Assembly (NCBI RefSeq): GCF_964355755.1
Contig: NC_092671.1
Location: 22,220,001 to 22,284,000, forward strand
Length of the DNA stretch: 64,000 nt
Direction of reading: 5' to 3'
From: Antedon mediterranea
Taxonomy: Eukaryota > Echinodermata > Crinoidea > Comatulida > Antedonidae
Shown: positions 13,601 through 23,905 of the stretch, piece after piece
Layout of the letters: each line of letters begins with the position of its first letter
Position numbering within the stretch: position 1 is the first letter of the stretch
Program-made: the position numbers and the translations under genes
The notes under the pieces: model-generated
Told to the model about the DNA's origin: nothing
Seen by the model: the letters and a program-made list of their open reading frames with translations, nothing else
Database searches by the model: none

Positions 13601-16060
13601 AAACAAAATATCCGTAGAGGTTCGAACCCACTAGTGAGAGCACTCAATCTTGAGCATTACCTGTTACGCCACAAACCAGTAGATGACTGAAGAGCTGATA
13701 ATACTCTATTTATATGAAATAAATAATAAATAAATGAAAAATAATGTCATGCAACTTTGTTTCTGATTTTAAAAAAGGTTCATTTCTTTAGGCCTGACAT
13801 TTACAACCCTAAAAATATCTCACTTAAAAAAAAAAAATTATTTTCAATTAAAAAAAAAGAAAAGAAATATCCCTAGGGGGTCGAACCCACTACTGCGAAC
13901 ACTCAAACTTGAGCATTACCCGTTACGCCTCAAACCAGTAGATGACTGAAGAGCTGATAATACTCTATTTATATGAAATTAATAATAAATCAATGAAAAA
14001 TAATGCCATGCAACCTTGTTTCTGATTTTAAAAAAGGTTCACTTGTTTAGGCCTGACATATACAACCCTCAAAATATTTCACTTTCAAAAACAATATTTA
14101 TTTTAAATTAAAAAAAAAAAAACCAAAATATCCGTAGAGGTTTGAACCCACTAGTGAGAGCACTCAAATTTGAGCATTACCCGTTACACCACAAACCAGT
14201 AGATGACTGAAGAGCTGATAATACTCTATTTATATGAAATAAATAATAAATCAATGAAAAATAATGCCATGCAACTTTGTTTCTGATTTTAAAAAAGGTC
14301 CACTTGTTTAGGCCTGACATTTACAACCCTCAAAATATCTCACTTTCAAAAACAATATTTATTTTCAATTTAAAAAAAAAAAATCCCTAGAGGTTCGAAC
14401 CCCCTACTGAAAGCACTCAAACCTGAGCATTATCCGTTACGCCACAAACCAGTAGATGACTGCGGAGCTGATAATAGTCTATTTATATGAAATGAATGAT
14501 CAATCAATGAAAAATAATGCCATGCAACTTTGTTTCTGATTTTAAAAAAGGTCCACTTGTTTAGGCCTGACAGTTGCAACCCTCAAAATATCTCACTTTC
14601 AAAAACAATATTTATTTTCAATTAAAAAAAAAAGAAAAAAAATACCCGTATAGGTTCGAACCCACTACTGAGAGCACTCAAACCTGAGCATTACCCGTTA
14701 CGCCTCAAACCAGTAGATGACTGAAGAGCTGATAATACTCTATTTATATGAAATGAATAATAAATCAATGAAAAATAATGCCATGCAACTTTGTTTCTGA
14801 TTTTAAAAAAGGTTCACTTGTTTAGGCCTGACATTTACAACCCTCAAAATATCTCACCTTCAAAAACAATATTTATTTTCAAATAAAAAAAAAGAAAAAC
14901 AATATCCCTAGAAGTTCGAACCCACTATTGAAATCACTCAAACCTGAGCATTACCCGTTCGCCGCAAACCAGTATATGACTGAAGAGCTGATAATAGTCT
15001 ATTTATATGAAATGGATGATCAATCAATGAAAAATAATGCCATGCAACTTTGTTTCTGATTTTAAAAAAGGTTCACTTGTTTAGGCCTGACAGTTGCAAC
15101 CCTCAAAATATCTCACTTTCAAAAACAATATTTATTTTCAATAAAAAAAAAAGAAAAAAAAATACCCGTATAGGTTCGAACCCACTACTGAGAGCACTCA
15201 AACCTGAGCATTACACGTTACGCCACAAACCAGTAGATGACTGAGGAGCTAATAATAGTCTATATATATGAAATGAATGATCAATCAATGAAAAATAATC
15301 CCATGCAACTTTGTTTCTGATTGAAAAAAATGTTCACTTGTTTAGGCCTGACATTTACAACCCTCAAAATATCTCACTTTCAAAAACAATATTTATTTTC
15401 AAATAAAAAAAAAAAAAATATCCCTAGAAGTTCGAACCCACTATTGAAATCACTCAAAACTGAGCATTACCCGTTACGGCGCAAACCAGTATATAACTGA
15501 GGAGCTGATAATAGTCTATTTATATGAAATGGATGATCAACCAATGAAAAATAATGCCATGCAACTTTGTTTCTGATTTTAAAAAAGGTCCACTTGTTTA
15601 GGCCTGACATTTACAACCCTCAAAATATCTCACTTTCAAAAACAATATTTATTTTCAATTTTAAAAAAAGAAAAAAAATACCCGTATAGGTTCGAACCCA
15701 CTACTAAGAGCACTCAAACCTGAGCATTACCCGTTACGCCACAAACCAGTAGATGACTGAGGAGCTGATAATAGTCTATATATATGAAATGAATGATCAA
15801 TCAATGAAAAATAATGCCATGATACTTTTTTTCTGATTGAAAAAAATGTTCACTTGTTTAGGCCTGACATTTACAACTCTCAAAATATCTCACTTTCAAA
15901 AACAATATTTATTTTCCAAAAAAAAAAAATATCCTTACAGGTTCGAACCCGCTACTGAGAGCACTCAAACCTGGGTATTACCCGTTACGCCACAAACCAG
16001 TAGATAACTGAAGAGCTGATAATAGTCTATTTATATGAAATTAATGATCAATCAATGAAA
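10621..16060. repeat. Duplicated ~10-monomer higher-order block in array A
   Basis: The block at about 10621-13200 recurs at about 13461-16040. Rare markers recur at a near-constant offset of 2838-2840 bases, which is 11 monomers. GCAACTTAGTTTCTG occurs at about 10654 and 13494, and ATGATACTTTTTTTCTG at 12981 and 15819. One different monomer (about 13201-13460, GTTGGAACCCGC type) lies between the two copies. The copies are close to identical, so the duplication is recent. Confidence 0.85.
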
Positions 16061-16559
16061 AATAATGCCATGCAACTTTGTTTCTGATTTTAAAAAAGGT
16101 TCACTTGTTTAAGCCTGACATTTACAACCCTCAAATTATCTCACTTTCAAAAACAATATTATTTTCAATTAAAAAAAAAAGAAACAAAATATCACTAGAG
16201 GTTCGAACCCACTAGTGAGAGCACTCAAACTTGAGCATTACCCGTTACGCCACAAACCAGTAGATGACTGAAGAGCTGATAATACTCTATTTATATGAAA
16301 TAAATAATAAATCAATGAAAAATAATGCCATGCAAGTTTGTTTCTGATTTTAAAAAAGGTTCATTTGTTTAGGCTTGACATTTACAACCCTCAAAATATC
16401 TCACTTTCAAAAAAAATATTTATTTTCAATTAAAAAAAAAAAAAAGAAATATCCCTAGAGGTCCGAACCCACTACTGCGAGCACTCAAACTTGAGCATTA
16501 CCCGTTACGCCTCAAACCAGTAGAAGACTGAAGAGCTGATAATACTCTATTTATATGAA

Positions 16560-18650
16560 ATGAATAATAAATCAATGAAAAATAATGCCATGCAACTTTG
16601 TTTCTGATTTTAAAAAAGGTTCACTTGTTTAGGCCTGACATTTACAACCCTCAAAATATCTCACCTTCAAAAACAATATTTATTTTCAAATAAAAAAAAA
16701 AGAAAAACAATATCCCTAGAAGTTCGAACCCACTATTGAAATCACTCAAACCTGAGCATTACCCGTTCGCCGCAAACCAGTATATGACGGAAGAGCTGAT
16801 AATAGTCTATTTATATGAAATGGATGATCAATCAATGAAAAATAATGCCATGCAACTTTGTTTCTGATTTTAAAAAAGGTTCACTTGTTTAGGCCTGACA
16901 GTTGCAACCCTCAAAATATCTCACTTTCAAAAACAATATATATTTTCAATAAAAAAAAAAGAAAAAAAAAATACCCGTATAGGTTCGAACCCACTACTGA
17001 GAGCACTCAAACCTGAGCATTACACGTTACGCCACAAACCAGTAGATGACTGAGGAGCTAATAATAGTCTATATATATGAAATGAATGATCAATCAATGA
17101 AAAATAATCCCATGCAACTTTGTTTCTGATTGAAAAAAATGTTCACTTGTTTAGGCCTGACAGTTGCAACCCTCAAAATATCTCACTTTCAAAAACAATA
17201 TTTATTTTCAATAAAAAAAAAAGAAAAAAAAAATACCCGTATAGGTTCGAACCCACTACTGAGAGCACTCAAACCTGAGCATTACACGTTACGCCACAAA
17301 CCAGTAGATGACTGAGGAGCTAATAATAGTCTATATATATGAAATGAATGATCAATCAATGAAAAATAATGCCATGCAACTTTGTTTCTGATTGAAAAAA
17401 ATGTTCACTTGTTTAGGCCTGACATTTACAACCCTCAAAATATCTCACTTTCAAAAACAATATTTATTTTCAAATAAAAAAAAAAAAAATATCCCTAGAA
17501 GTTCGAACCCACTATTGAAATCACTCAAAACTGAGCATTACCCGTTACGGCGCAAACCAGTATATAACTGAGGAGCTGATAATAGTCTATTTATATGAAA
17601 TGGATGATCAACCAATGAAAAATAATGCCATGCAACTTTGTTTCTGATTTTAAAAAAGGTCCACTTGTTTAGGCCTGACATTTACAACCCTCAAAATATC
17701 TCACTTTCAAAAACAATATTTATTTTCAATTTAAAAAAAAGAAAAAAAAATACCCGTATAGGTTCGAACCCACTACTAAGAGCACTCAAACCTGAGCATT
17801 ACCCGTTACGCCACAAACCAGTAGATGACTGAGGAGCTGATAATAGTCTATATATATTAAATGAATGATCAATCAATGAAAAATAATGCCATGATACTTT
17901 TTTTCTGATTGAAAAAAATGTTCACTTGTTTAGGCCTGACATTTACAACTCTCAAAATATCTCACTTTCAAAAACAATATTTATTTTCCAAAAAAAAAAA
18001 TATCCTTACAGGTTCGAACCCGCTACTGAGAGCACTCAAACCTGGGTATTACCCGTTACGCCACAAACCAGTAGATAACTGAAGAGCTGATAATAGTCTA
18101 TTTATATGAAATTAATGATCAATCAATGAAAAATAATGCCATGCAACTTTGTTTCTGATTTTAAAAAAGGTTCACTTGTTTAAGCCTGACATTTACAACC
18201 CTCAAAATATCTCACTTTCAAAAACAATATTATTTTCAATTAAAAAAAAAAAGAAACAAAATATCAGTAGAGGTTCGAACCCACTAGTGAGAGCACTCAA
18301 ACTTGAGCATTACCCGTTACGCCACAAACCAGTAGATGACTGAAGAGCTGATAATACTCTATTTATATGAAATAAATAATAAATCAATGAAAAATAATGC
18401 CATGCAAGTTTGTTTCTGATTTTAAAAAAGGTTCATTTGTTTAGGCTTGACATTTACAACCCTCAAAATATCTCACTTTCAAAAAAAATATTTATTTTCA
18501 ATTAAAAAAAAAAGAAAAGAAATATCCCTAGAGGTCCGAACCCACTACTGCGAGCACTCAAACTTGAGCATTACCCGTTACGCTACAAACCAGTAGATGA
18601 CTGAAGAGGTGATAATAGTCTATTTATATGAAATTAATGATCAATCAATG
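16560..18650. repeat. Third, partial higher-order copy in array A
   Basis: The marker ATGATACTTTTTTTCTG appears again at 17891, 2072 bases (about 8 monomers) after 15819. The GTTTAAGCCTGAC variant at about 16107 recurs at about 18178. One extra GTATAGGTTCG-type monomer (about 17110-17380) sits inside this copy as a local duplicate of its neighbour. This fits unequal exchange in steps of whole monomers. Confidence 0.7.
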
Positions 18651-20321
18651 AAAAATAATGCCATGCAACATTGTTTCTGATTTTAAAAAAGGTTCATTTG
18701 TTTAGGCCTGACATTTACAACCCTCAAAATATCTCACTTTCAACAAAAATATTTATTTTCAATAAAAAAAAAAGAAGAAACATCCCTAGAGGTTCGAACC
18801 CACTACTGCGAGCACTCAAACTTGAGCATTACTCGTTGCTCCTTAAACTAGTAGATGACTGAAGAGCTGATAATACTCTATTTATATGGAATGAATAATA
18901 AATCAATGAAAAATAATGCCATGCAACTTTGTTTCTGATTTAAAAAAAAGGTTCACTTGTTTAGGCCTGATATTTACAACCCTCAAAATATCTCACTTTC
19001 AAAAACAATATTTATTTTCAATTAAAAAAAAAAAGAAAAAAAATATCCCTAGAAGTTCGAACCCACTATTGAAATCACTCAAACTTGAGCGTTACCCGTT
19101 ACGCCGCAAACAAGTATATGACTGAAGAGCTGATAATAGTCTATTTATATGAAATGGATGATCAACCAATGAAAAATAATGCCATGCAACTTTGTTTCTG
19201 ATTTTAAAAAGGTTCACTTGTTTAGGCCTGACAGTTGCAACCCTCAAAATATCTCACTTTCAAAAACAATATTTATTTTCAATTAAAAAAAAAAGAGAAC
19301 AAAATACCCGTATAGGTTCGAACCCACTACTGAGAGCACTCAAACCTGAGCATTACCCGTTACGCCACAAACCAGAAGATGACTGAGGAGCTGATAATAG
19401 TCTATATATATGAAATGAATGATCAATCAATGAAAAATAATGCCATGCAACTTTGTTTCTGATTGAAAAAAATGTTCACTTGTTTAGGCCTGACATTTAG
19501 AACCAACCCTCAAAATATCACACTTTAAAAACAATATTTATTTTCAAATAAAAAAAAAATATCCTTACAGGTTGGAACCCGCTACTGAGAGCACTCAAAC
19601 CTGGGTATTACCCGTTACGCCACAAACCAGTAGATAACTGAAGAGCTGATAATACTCTATTTATATGAAATAAATAATAAATCAATGAAAAATAATGCCA
19701 AGCAAGTTTGTTTCTGATTTTAAAAAAGGTTCATTTGTTTAGGCTTGACATTTACAACCCTCAAAATATCTCACTTTCAAAAACAATGTTTATTTTCAAT
19801 TAAAAAAAAAAGAAAAAAAATACCCGTATAGGTTCGAACCCACTACTGAGAGCACTCAAACCTGAGCATTACCCGTTACGCCACAAACCAGTAGATGACT
19901 GAGGAGCTGATAATAGTCTATATATATAAAATAAATGATCAATCAATGAAAAATAATGCCATGCAACTTTGTTTCTGATTTTAAAAAAGGTCCACTTGTT
20001 TAGGCCTGACATTTACAACCCTCAAAATATCTCACTTTCAAAAACCATATTTATTTTCAATTTTTAAAAAAAGAAGAAATATCCCTAGAGGTTCGAACCC
20101 ACTACTGCGAGCACTCAAACTTGAGCATTACCCGTTACGCCACAAACCAGTAGATAACTGAAGAGCTGATAATAGTCTATTTATATGAAATGAATGATCA
20201 ATCAATGAAAAATAATGCCTTGCAACTTTGTTTCTGATTTTAACAAGCACGAATGTGCAAAACTCGGGGTACAGCGAAAGAAGCTGTATACAGACGTATA
20301 CAGTTAGAAAGTAAAGAAAAT

Positions 20322-20393
20322 AGGTTTCGCCAGGGCTCGAACCGGGACCTTCTGCGTGTTAAGCAGACTTGACAACCACTACACTACGAAACC
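20322..20393 (-). tRNA. tRNA-Val (AAC)
   Basis: Transfer RNA for valine, decoding GUU (and GUC/GUA if A34 becomes inosine). The acceptor stem pairs perfectly over 7 bp (GGTTTCG with CGAAACC). The anticodon stem TCTGC/GCAGA is perfect around the loop TTAACAC, placing AAC at 34-36. The A box TAGTGTAGTGG and B box GGTTCGAGCCC are close to consensus. The T stem has one C-U mismatch. A TTTT terminator follows within a few bases of the 3' end (20316-20319 on the plus strand). CCA is not encoded, as expected in eukaryotes. It lies inside the 0.7-kb insertion in the satellite and on the same strand as the satellite Pol III-like units. A functional gene is likely, although the T-stem mismatch and the repeat context leave room for a mild pseudogene. 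Confidence 0.88.
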
Positions 20394-20604
20394 TCTTACA
20401 ATAAAAATGTGGGTTACAGAAAGTTGTTTAATCCATTTAAATTACAAATAAATGGTAATAAGCACAAAGCAAAATAAACATGTGTAAAAGTGATAATTAC
20501 CGATTACACAAAATAAGTATTTTAAAAAATAATAAAAATAAGATATACTCTGTATAATTATCATATTGCGTATACAGTACTTTTCACCATAAAGTTTAAA
20601 AAAA

Positions 20605-20677
20605 AGGTTTCGTCCGGGCTCGAACCAGGTACCTTCTGCGTGTTAAGCAAACGTGATAACCACTACGCCAAGAATCC
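20605..20677 (-). pseudogene. Decayed tRNA-Val (AAC) copy
   Basis: Clearly related to the copy at 20322-20393, with the same TTAACAC anticodon loop and B-box region. The acceptor stem has two mismatches (A3-A70, T7-C66), the D stem one (C11-A24), and the T stem one plus a G-U pair. The anticodon stem still pairs. A run of T follows the 3' end immediately. The box structure could still recruit Pol III, but the stem damage suggests a pseudogene or a poorly functional tRNA. The two copies lie about 210 bases apart in the same orientation. Confidence 0.75.
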
Positions 20678-20945
20678 GCATATAACCATATAACTACATA
20701 ACGCTGTGGTGTGTGTCACACATTGTGGCTTCTTAATTAAACAAATTAATTAACAAACAATTAAAAATCCGGCTCTATAGCTTTGAGGACATGTCCCTGT
20801 AGTATGTTCATGCCAAATCCCAGCTCAATACTATAACGAATAAGGGAGGAGTAGTACTTTAAAAATCGCACTTTTTACTCAATAGTGTCCAGATGGAGGA
20901 AGAGAAGGAGAAAATGAGTAAGTACTAGACTCGGGTACCCCAAGT

Positions 20946-22165
20946 AAAAAAGGTTCACTTGTTTAGGCCTGACAGTTGCAACCCTCAAAATATCTCACTT
21001 TCAAAAACAATATTTATTTTCAATTAAAAAAAAAATATCCTTACAGGTTGGAACCCGCTACTGAGAGCACTCAAACCTGGGTATTACCCGTTACGCCACA
21101 AACCAGTAGATAACTGAAGAGCTGATAATAATCTATTTATATGAAATTAATGATCAATCAATGAAAAATAATGCCATGCAACTTTGTTTCTGATTTTTAA
21201 AAAGGTTCACTTGTTTAGGCCTGACATTTACAACCCTCAAAATATCTCACTTTCAAAAACAATATTATTTTCAATTAAAAAAAAGAAAGAAACAAAATAT
21301 CAGTAGAGGTTCGAACCCACTAGTGAGGGCACTCAAACTTGAGCATTACCCGTTACGCCACAAACCAGTAGATGACTGAAGAGCTGATAATACTCTATTT
21401 ATATGAAATAAATAATAAATCAATGAAAAATAATGCCATGCAAGTTGGTTTCTGATTTTAAAAAAGGTTCATTTGTTTAGGCTTGACATTTACAACCCTC
21501 AAAATATCTCACTTTCAAAAAAAATATTTATTTTCAATTAAAAAAAAAAGAAAAGAAATATCCCTAGAGGTCCGAACCCACTACTGCGAGCACTCAAACT
21601 TGAGCATTACCCGTTACGCCACAAACCAGTAGATGACTGAGGAGCTGATAATAGTCTATTTATATGAAATAAATGATCAATCTATGAAAAATTATGTCAT
21701 GCAACTTTGTTTCTGATTTTAAAAAAGGTCCACTTGTTTAGGCCTGACATTTACAACCCTCAAAATATCTCACTTTCAAAAACAATATTTATTTTCAATT
21801 AAAAAAAAAAAGAAAAATAATATTCGTAGATGTTCGAACCCACTACTGCGAGAACTCAAACCTGAGCACTACCGGTTACGCCACAAACCAGTAGATGACT
21901 GAAGAGCTGATAACAGTCTATTTATATGAAATGAATGATCAATCAATGAAAAATAATGCCATTCAACTTTGTTTCTGATTGAAAAAAATGTCCACTTGTT
22001 TAGGCCTGACATTTACAACCTTCAAAATATCTCACTTTCAAAAACAATATTTATTTTCTAATTACAGGTTCGAACCCACTACTGGGAGCACTCAAAACTG
22101 AGCATTACCCGTTATGCCATAAAGTAGTACACGACAGAACAGTTTATAATAGTCTATTTATAAGT
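20946..22165 (-). repeat. Satellite array B, ~4.6 monomers
   Basis: Continuation of array A after the 0.7-kb insertion, with the same monomer and orientation. Included types are GTTGGAACCCGC, CTAGTGAGGGC and GTCCGAACCC. The last copy degrades: it lacks the A-run (TTTTCTAATTACAGGTTCG at about 22053), then reads CCATAAAGTAGTACACGACAG and fades out after CTATTTATAAG near 22165. This edge is an older, mutated end of the array next to non-satellite DNA. Confidence 0.9.
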
Positions 22166-22586
22166 GTATTACGTAATTCATCAATACGTCATAAATATCA
22201 TATTAACCTTTTTAAAACCAACATGGCCAGTTAGCTCAGACGACTGACACGTATGTCGTGGGTTCGATTCCCACGCTGGTCGATGAAATAGAGTTAAAGG
22301 TATGCGACCAACTGTGTTTGGGGTTCACAGAATTTACGTCCCCCTTTCCACCACACATCTTGAGAAGGCACTAGCAATGCATCTGGTGATGATGTGGTGG
22401 AAACGACCCCAAGGCCGTGGCAGGGCCTTAGTGCTGAGGCAGGGAGAGCACATTTTTAAATTTTTTTTTGGCTTTCGCTACATATATTTGATCTCGTAAA
22501 TTTTATGTTTAGCGCCCTCAATTTAATGTAAAAAGAAATTAATTTATCTTCGTTACGTGTTAGAAGAGAATGTATGTCTCACCGTA
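22166..22586. other. Low-copy flank with tRNA-like start, possible SINE
   Basis: Non-satellite sequence. It begins with AT-rich DNA, then a truncated tRNA-like segment (22225-22282), then about 180 bases of mixed composition (AAGGCCGTGGCAGGGCC, CCTTAGTGCTGAGGCAG) ending near a T-rich stretch at about 22454-22470. A tRNA-like head followed by an unrelated body and an A/T-rich tail is the plan of a tRNA-derived SINE. I cannot assign the body to a known SINE domain. A 65-codon frame at 22302-22499 has no recognisable motif and is probably chance. Confidence 0.35.
22225..22282 (+). pseudogene. Truncated tRNA-like sequence
   Basis: The acceptor strands GGCCAGT and GCTGGTC pair over 7 bp with two G-U pairs. 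The T arm GTGGG-TTCGATT-CCCAC is perfect, and GGTTCGATTCC is an exact B box. TAGCTCAG begins an A box. Only 58 nt separate the ends, about 14-15 fewer than a full tRNA, with the 3' half of the D arm missing. The central CTGAC..GTCG can form a small hairpin, but I cannot name an anticodon safely. Either a deleted tRNA gene or the head of a SINE. Confidence 0.6.
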
Positions 22587-22750
22587 GTTTGGTTTGCCGT
22601 TTGTTATTATGCAAATTAGTTTTTGCAGGTGTAGTGGGAAAGATGGTATTGTTAGTAATTCGCGGTCAACACGCCACACTGTTGAATTTTGATGTTGTTA
22701 ATCAATGTTGCTACATTGGTAGCGAAATTTTCGATTCATGCAAGATATTG
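22587..22750 (+). repeat. Flank repeat, copy 1
   Basis: Starts GTTTGGTTTGCCG and includes ATTCGCGGTCAACACG. A diverged second copy is split by the DNA element: 23336-23405 on its left (GTTTGGTATGCCG, then TTATGCAAAT) and 31625-31720 on its right (ATTCGCGGTCAACACG and on to TTCAAATCATGTAA). Both copies keep ATGCAAA after a TTAT. The copies are in direct orientation. The function is unknown. Confidence 0.65.
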
Positions 22751-23335
22751 AATTGTAATATGTTATGAATAAACATTTATGGATGGTAGTTGGTATGTAT
22801 GGCCGCACCGTCCCAGAATAAACATGTTTTAAACAGATAATTTGTCTCCGATGATTTTGGTATGGGGTTAATGGAGAGTGAAATAGATCAAATATAGAAC
22901 ATTTGCAAAGATGCCGATTTCCAGACTGATTTCGAAACTTAGACTAATTCCGCCGCCGGGCTAGGCCTTAGGCATATACGAAGTCGAGTTTTTAAAGTAG
23001 AAAACTCTACCTAAACTTTTGAATTCGCATCTGGATAGTTGAATTTTTAACAAATATCATAAATATCATAGGTGATTATGTATGGTAATAAGTATAAGTA
23101 TAAGTGCAATTCTGGGCTCTATTTTCATTATTAGCTCTGCCCCAAACATGATGGACTAGTAGGCCTACTGGAGACCTAATATTTAATTTCATATTTCAAT
23201 GAATAGATGCACTTTCCGGGGACAAGCTCTATTGTCCTTGTTAGTCTTATATATTTTGTTTCATATAATTTCAAATTATGTAAAGTACCATTTTCAGGCG
23301 GGAGTCTGTGCAACTCTATTTTTTTATTTTAAACA
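22751..23335. other. Unique-looking non-coding spacer
   Basis: No recognisable gene, RNA or repeat boundary. A short piece at about 23262-23312 (TTCAAATTATGTAA, then TTTTCAGGCGGGAGTC) resembles 31699-31755 (TTCAAATCATGTAA, then TTTTCCGGGCGGGAAC). The flank-repeat family may therefore be longer or more scattered than the copies listed. Confidence 0.4.
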
Positions 23336-23405
23336 GTTTGGTATGCCGTCGTGGTTGTTATGCAAATGAGCTTGTGCACGTGTATTATGGGGAAGATAAT
23401 ATGTT
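23336..23405 (+). repeat. Flank repeat, copy 2, left part
   Basis: Matches the first part of the repeat at 22587-22750 with substitutions. It ends in TATGTT (23400-23405), which recurs at 31625-31630 just after the right end of the DNA element and so serves as the left target duplication. Joining this part to 31625 onward, with one TATGTT, gives the same order of blocks as copy 1. Confidence 0.6.
23400..23405. repeat. Target site duplication, left (TATGTT)
   Basis: Identical to 31625-31630 on the other side of the DNA element. Comparison with the uninterrupted flank copy 1 supports TATGTT being present once before insertion. Confidence 0.55.
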
Positions 23406-23787
23406 CACCCGATTCTGCTACTGTCCACAGGTGCTATCTGTAAAACTATAGCAAGTTATACACGTTGCTGTCTGCTATAAATGCTGTACTTTTAACACAC
23501 GGTACACTGTCTGTAGCACAGTGTGTGTTGACAATTTACAATGATGTACAACCATAGGCAGGTTTTCGTACTGCCATGCAAGAATGGATAGGTGTTTTCC
23601 GCCGCTTTTAGGCCTTCTAGTCAATTATTGTTATTATTATACGAATTACGTAATTAGTCTAGTAGCTCATCTACCTTTTTAGCAGGGCATAATGAATATT
23701 GTAGCTAGGCTAGGCCTACTAGTCTAGCGGGAAATCAACCAATTATTTGGTTGGATACGAGTTTAGGGTAGGAAGTTAAGTACGAGT
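23406..23787 (+). repeat. Left TIR, outer segment
   Basis: Reverse complement of about 31243-31624, including CAGGTGCTATCTGTAAAAC, AGCACAGTGTGTGTTGAC and AATTACGTAATTAGTCTAG. It ends at TACGAGT, where the LINE begins. It holds the palindrome-like ACCAATTATTTGGTTGG at about 23738-23754. Confidence 0.85.
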
Positions 23788-23905
23788 AAAATGGATGGTG
23801 ATGTGAACTGTGTATCTTGCCATAGGGTAACATGACAAACTGCATGGTATTAGCTGATCTATAGCCAGTGATTCTTATTAATTAGTTACTTTTGTAACAT
23901 TGGCA

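Larger units (their letters stand above)
1..20242 (-). repeat. Satellite array A, ~260-bp tRNA-like monomer, ~78 copies
   Basis: Head-to-tail tandem repeats, seen as a regular return of the same landmarks about every 258-262 bases (GTTTAGGCCTGAC, a long A-run, GGTTCGAACC, ACCAGTAGATGACTGA, then CTATTTATATGAAAT). Strand is given as minus because the Pol III-like signals read that way. Several subfamilies intermix, told apart by the bases around the B box. One has TAGAGGTTCGAACC followed by CTAGTGAGAGC or CTGCGAG. One has GTATAGGTTCG with CAGTTGCAACC. One has AGAAGTTCG with ATTGAAATC. One has GTTCGACCC with CTCAGAGC. One has GTTGGAACCCGC with CCTGGGTATT. The copy number is estimated from length. 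The array extends past the left edge and stops mid-monomer at 20242, where an insertion begins. The short frames of about 61-70 codons that recur on the plus strand are a by-product of the monomer and not genes. Confidence 0.95.
20243..20945. mobile_element. ~0.7-kb insertion splitting a satellite monomer
   Basis: The array stops at CTGATTTTAA and resumes with TAAAAAAGGTTCAC. Removing the segment and one copy of TAA rebuilds a normal GATTTTAAAAAAGG monomer junction, so this is an in-register insertion with a possible 3-bp TAA target duplication. The A/T-rich target makes a 3-bp match weak evidence. No convincing terminal inverted repeats are visible, although CTCGGGG-type strings occur near both ends. 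It carries two tRNA-Val(AAC) sequences on the minus strand. The rest (20243-20321, 20394-20604, 20678-20945) shows no coding frame. The class of element is unknown; it could be a tRNA-bearing genomic fragment instead of a transposon. Confidence 0.6.

Noticed and set aside
1-20242. A CRISPR-like array, given regular repeats.
   Set aside because: Units are about 260 bp, fully repetitive without unique spacers, and the context is a eukaryotic genome.
22302-22768. Two frames of about 65 codons (22302-22499, 22574-22768) as small genes.
   Set aside because: No recognisable domain, and they overlap the SINE-like body and the flank repeat. The second frame is not kept in the diverged copy at 23336-23405.
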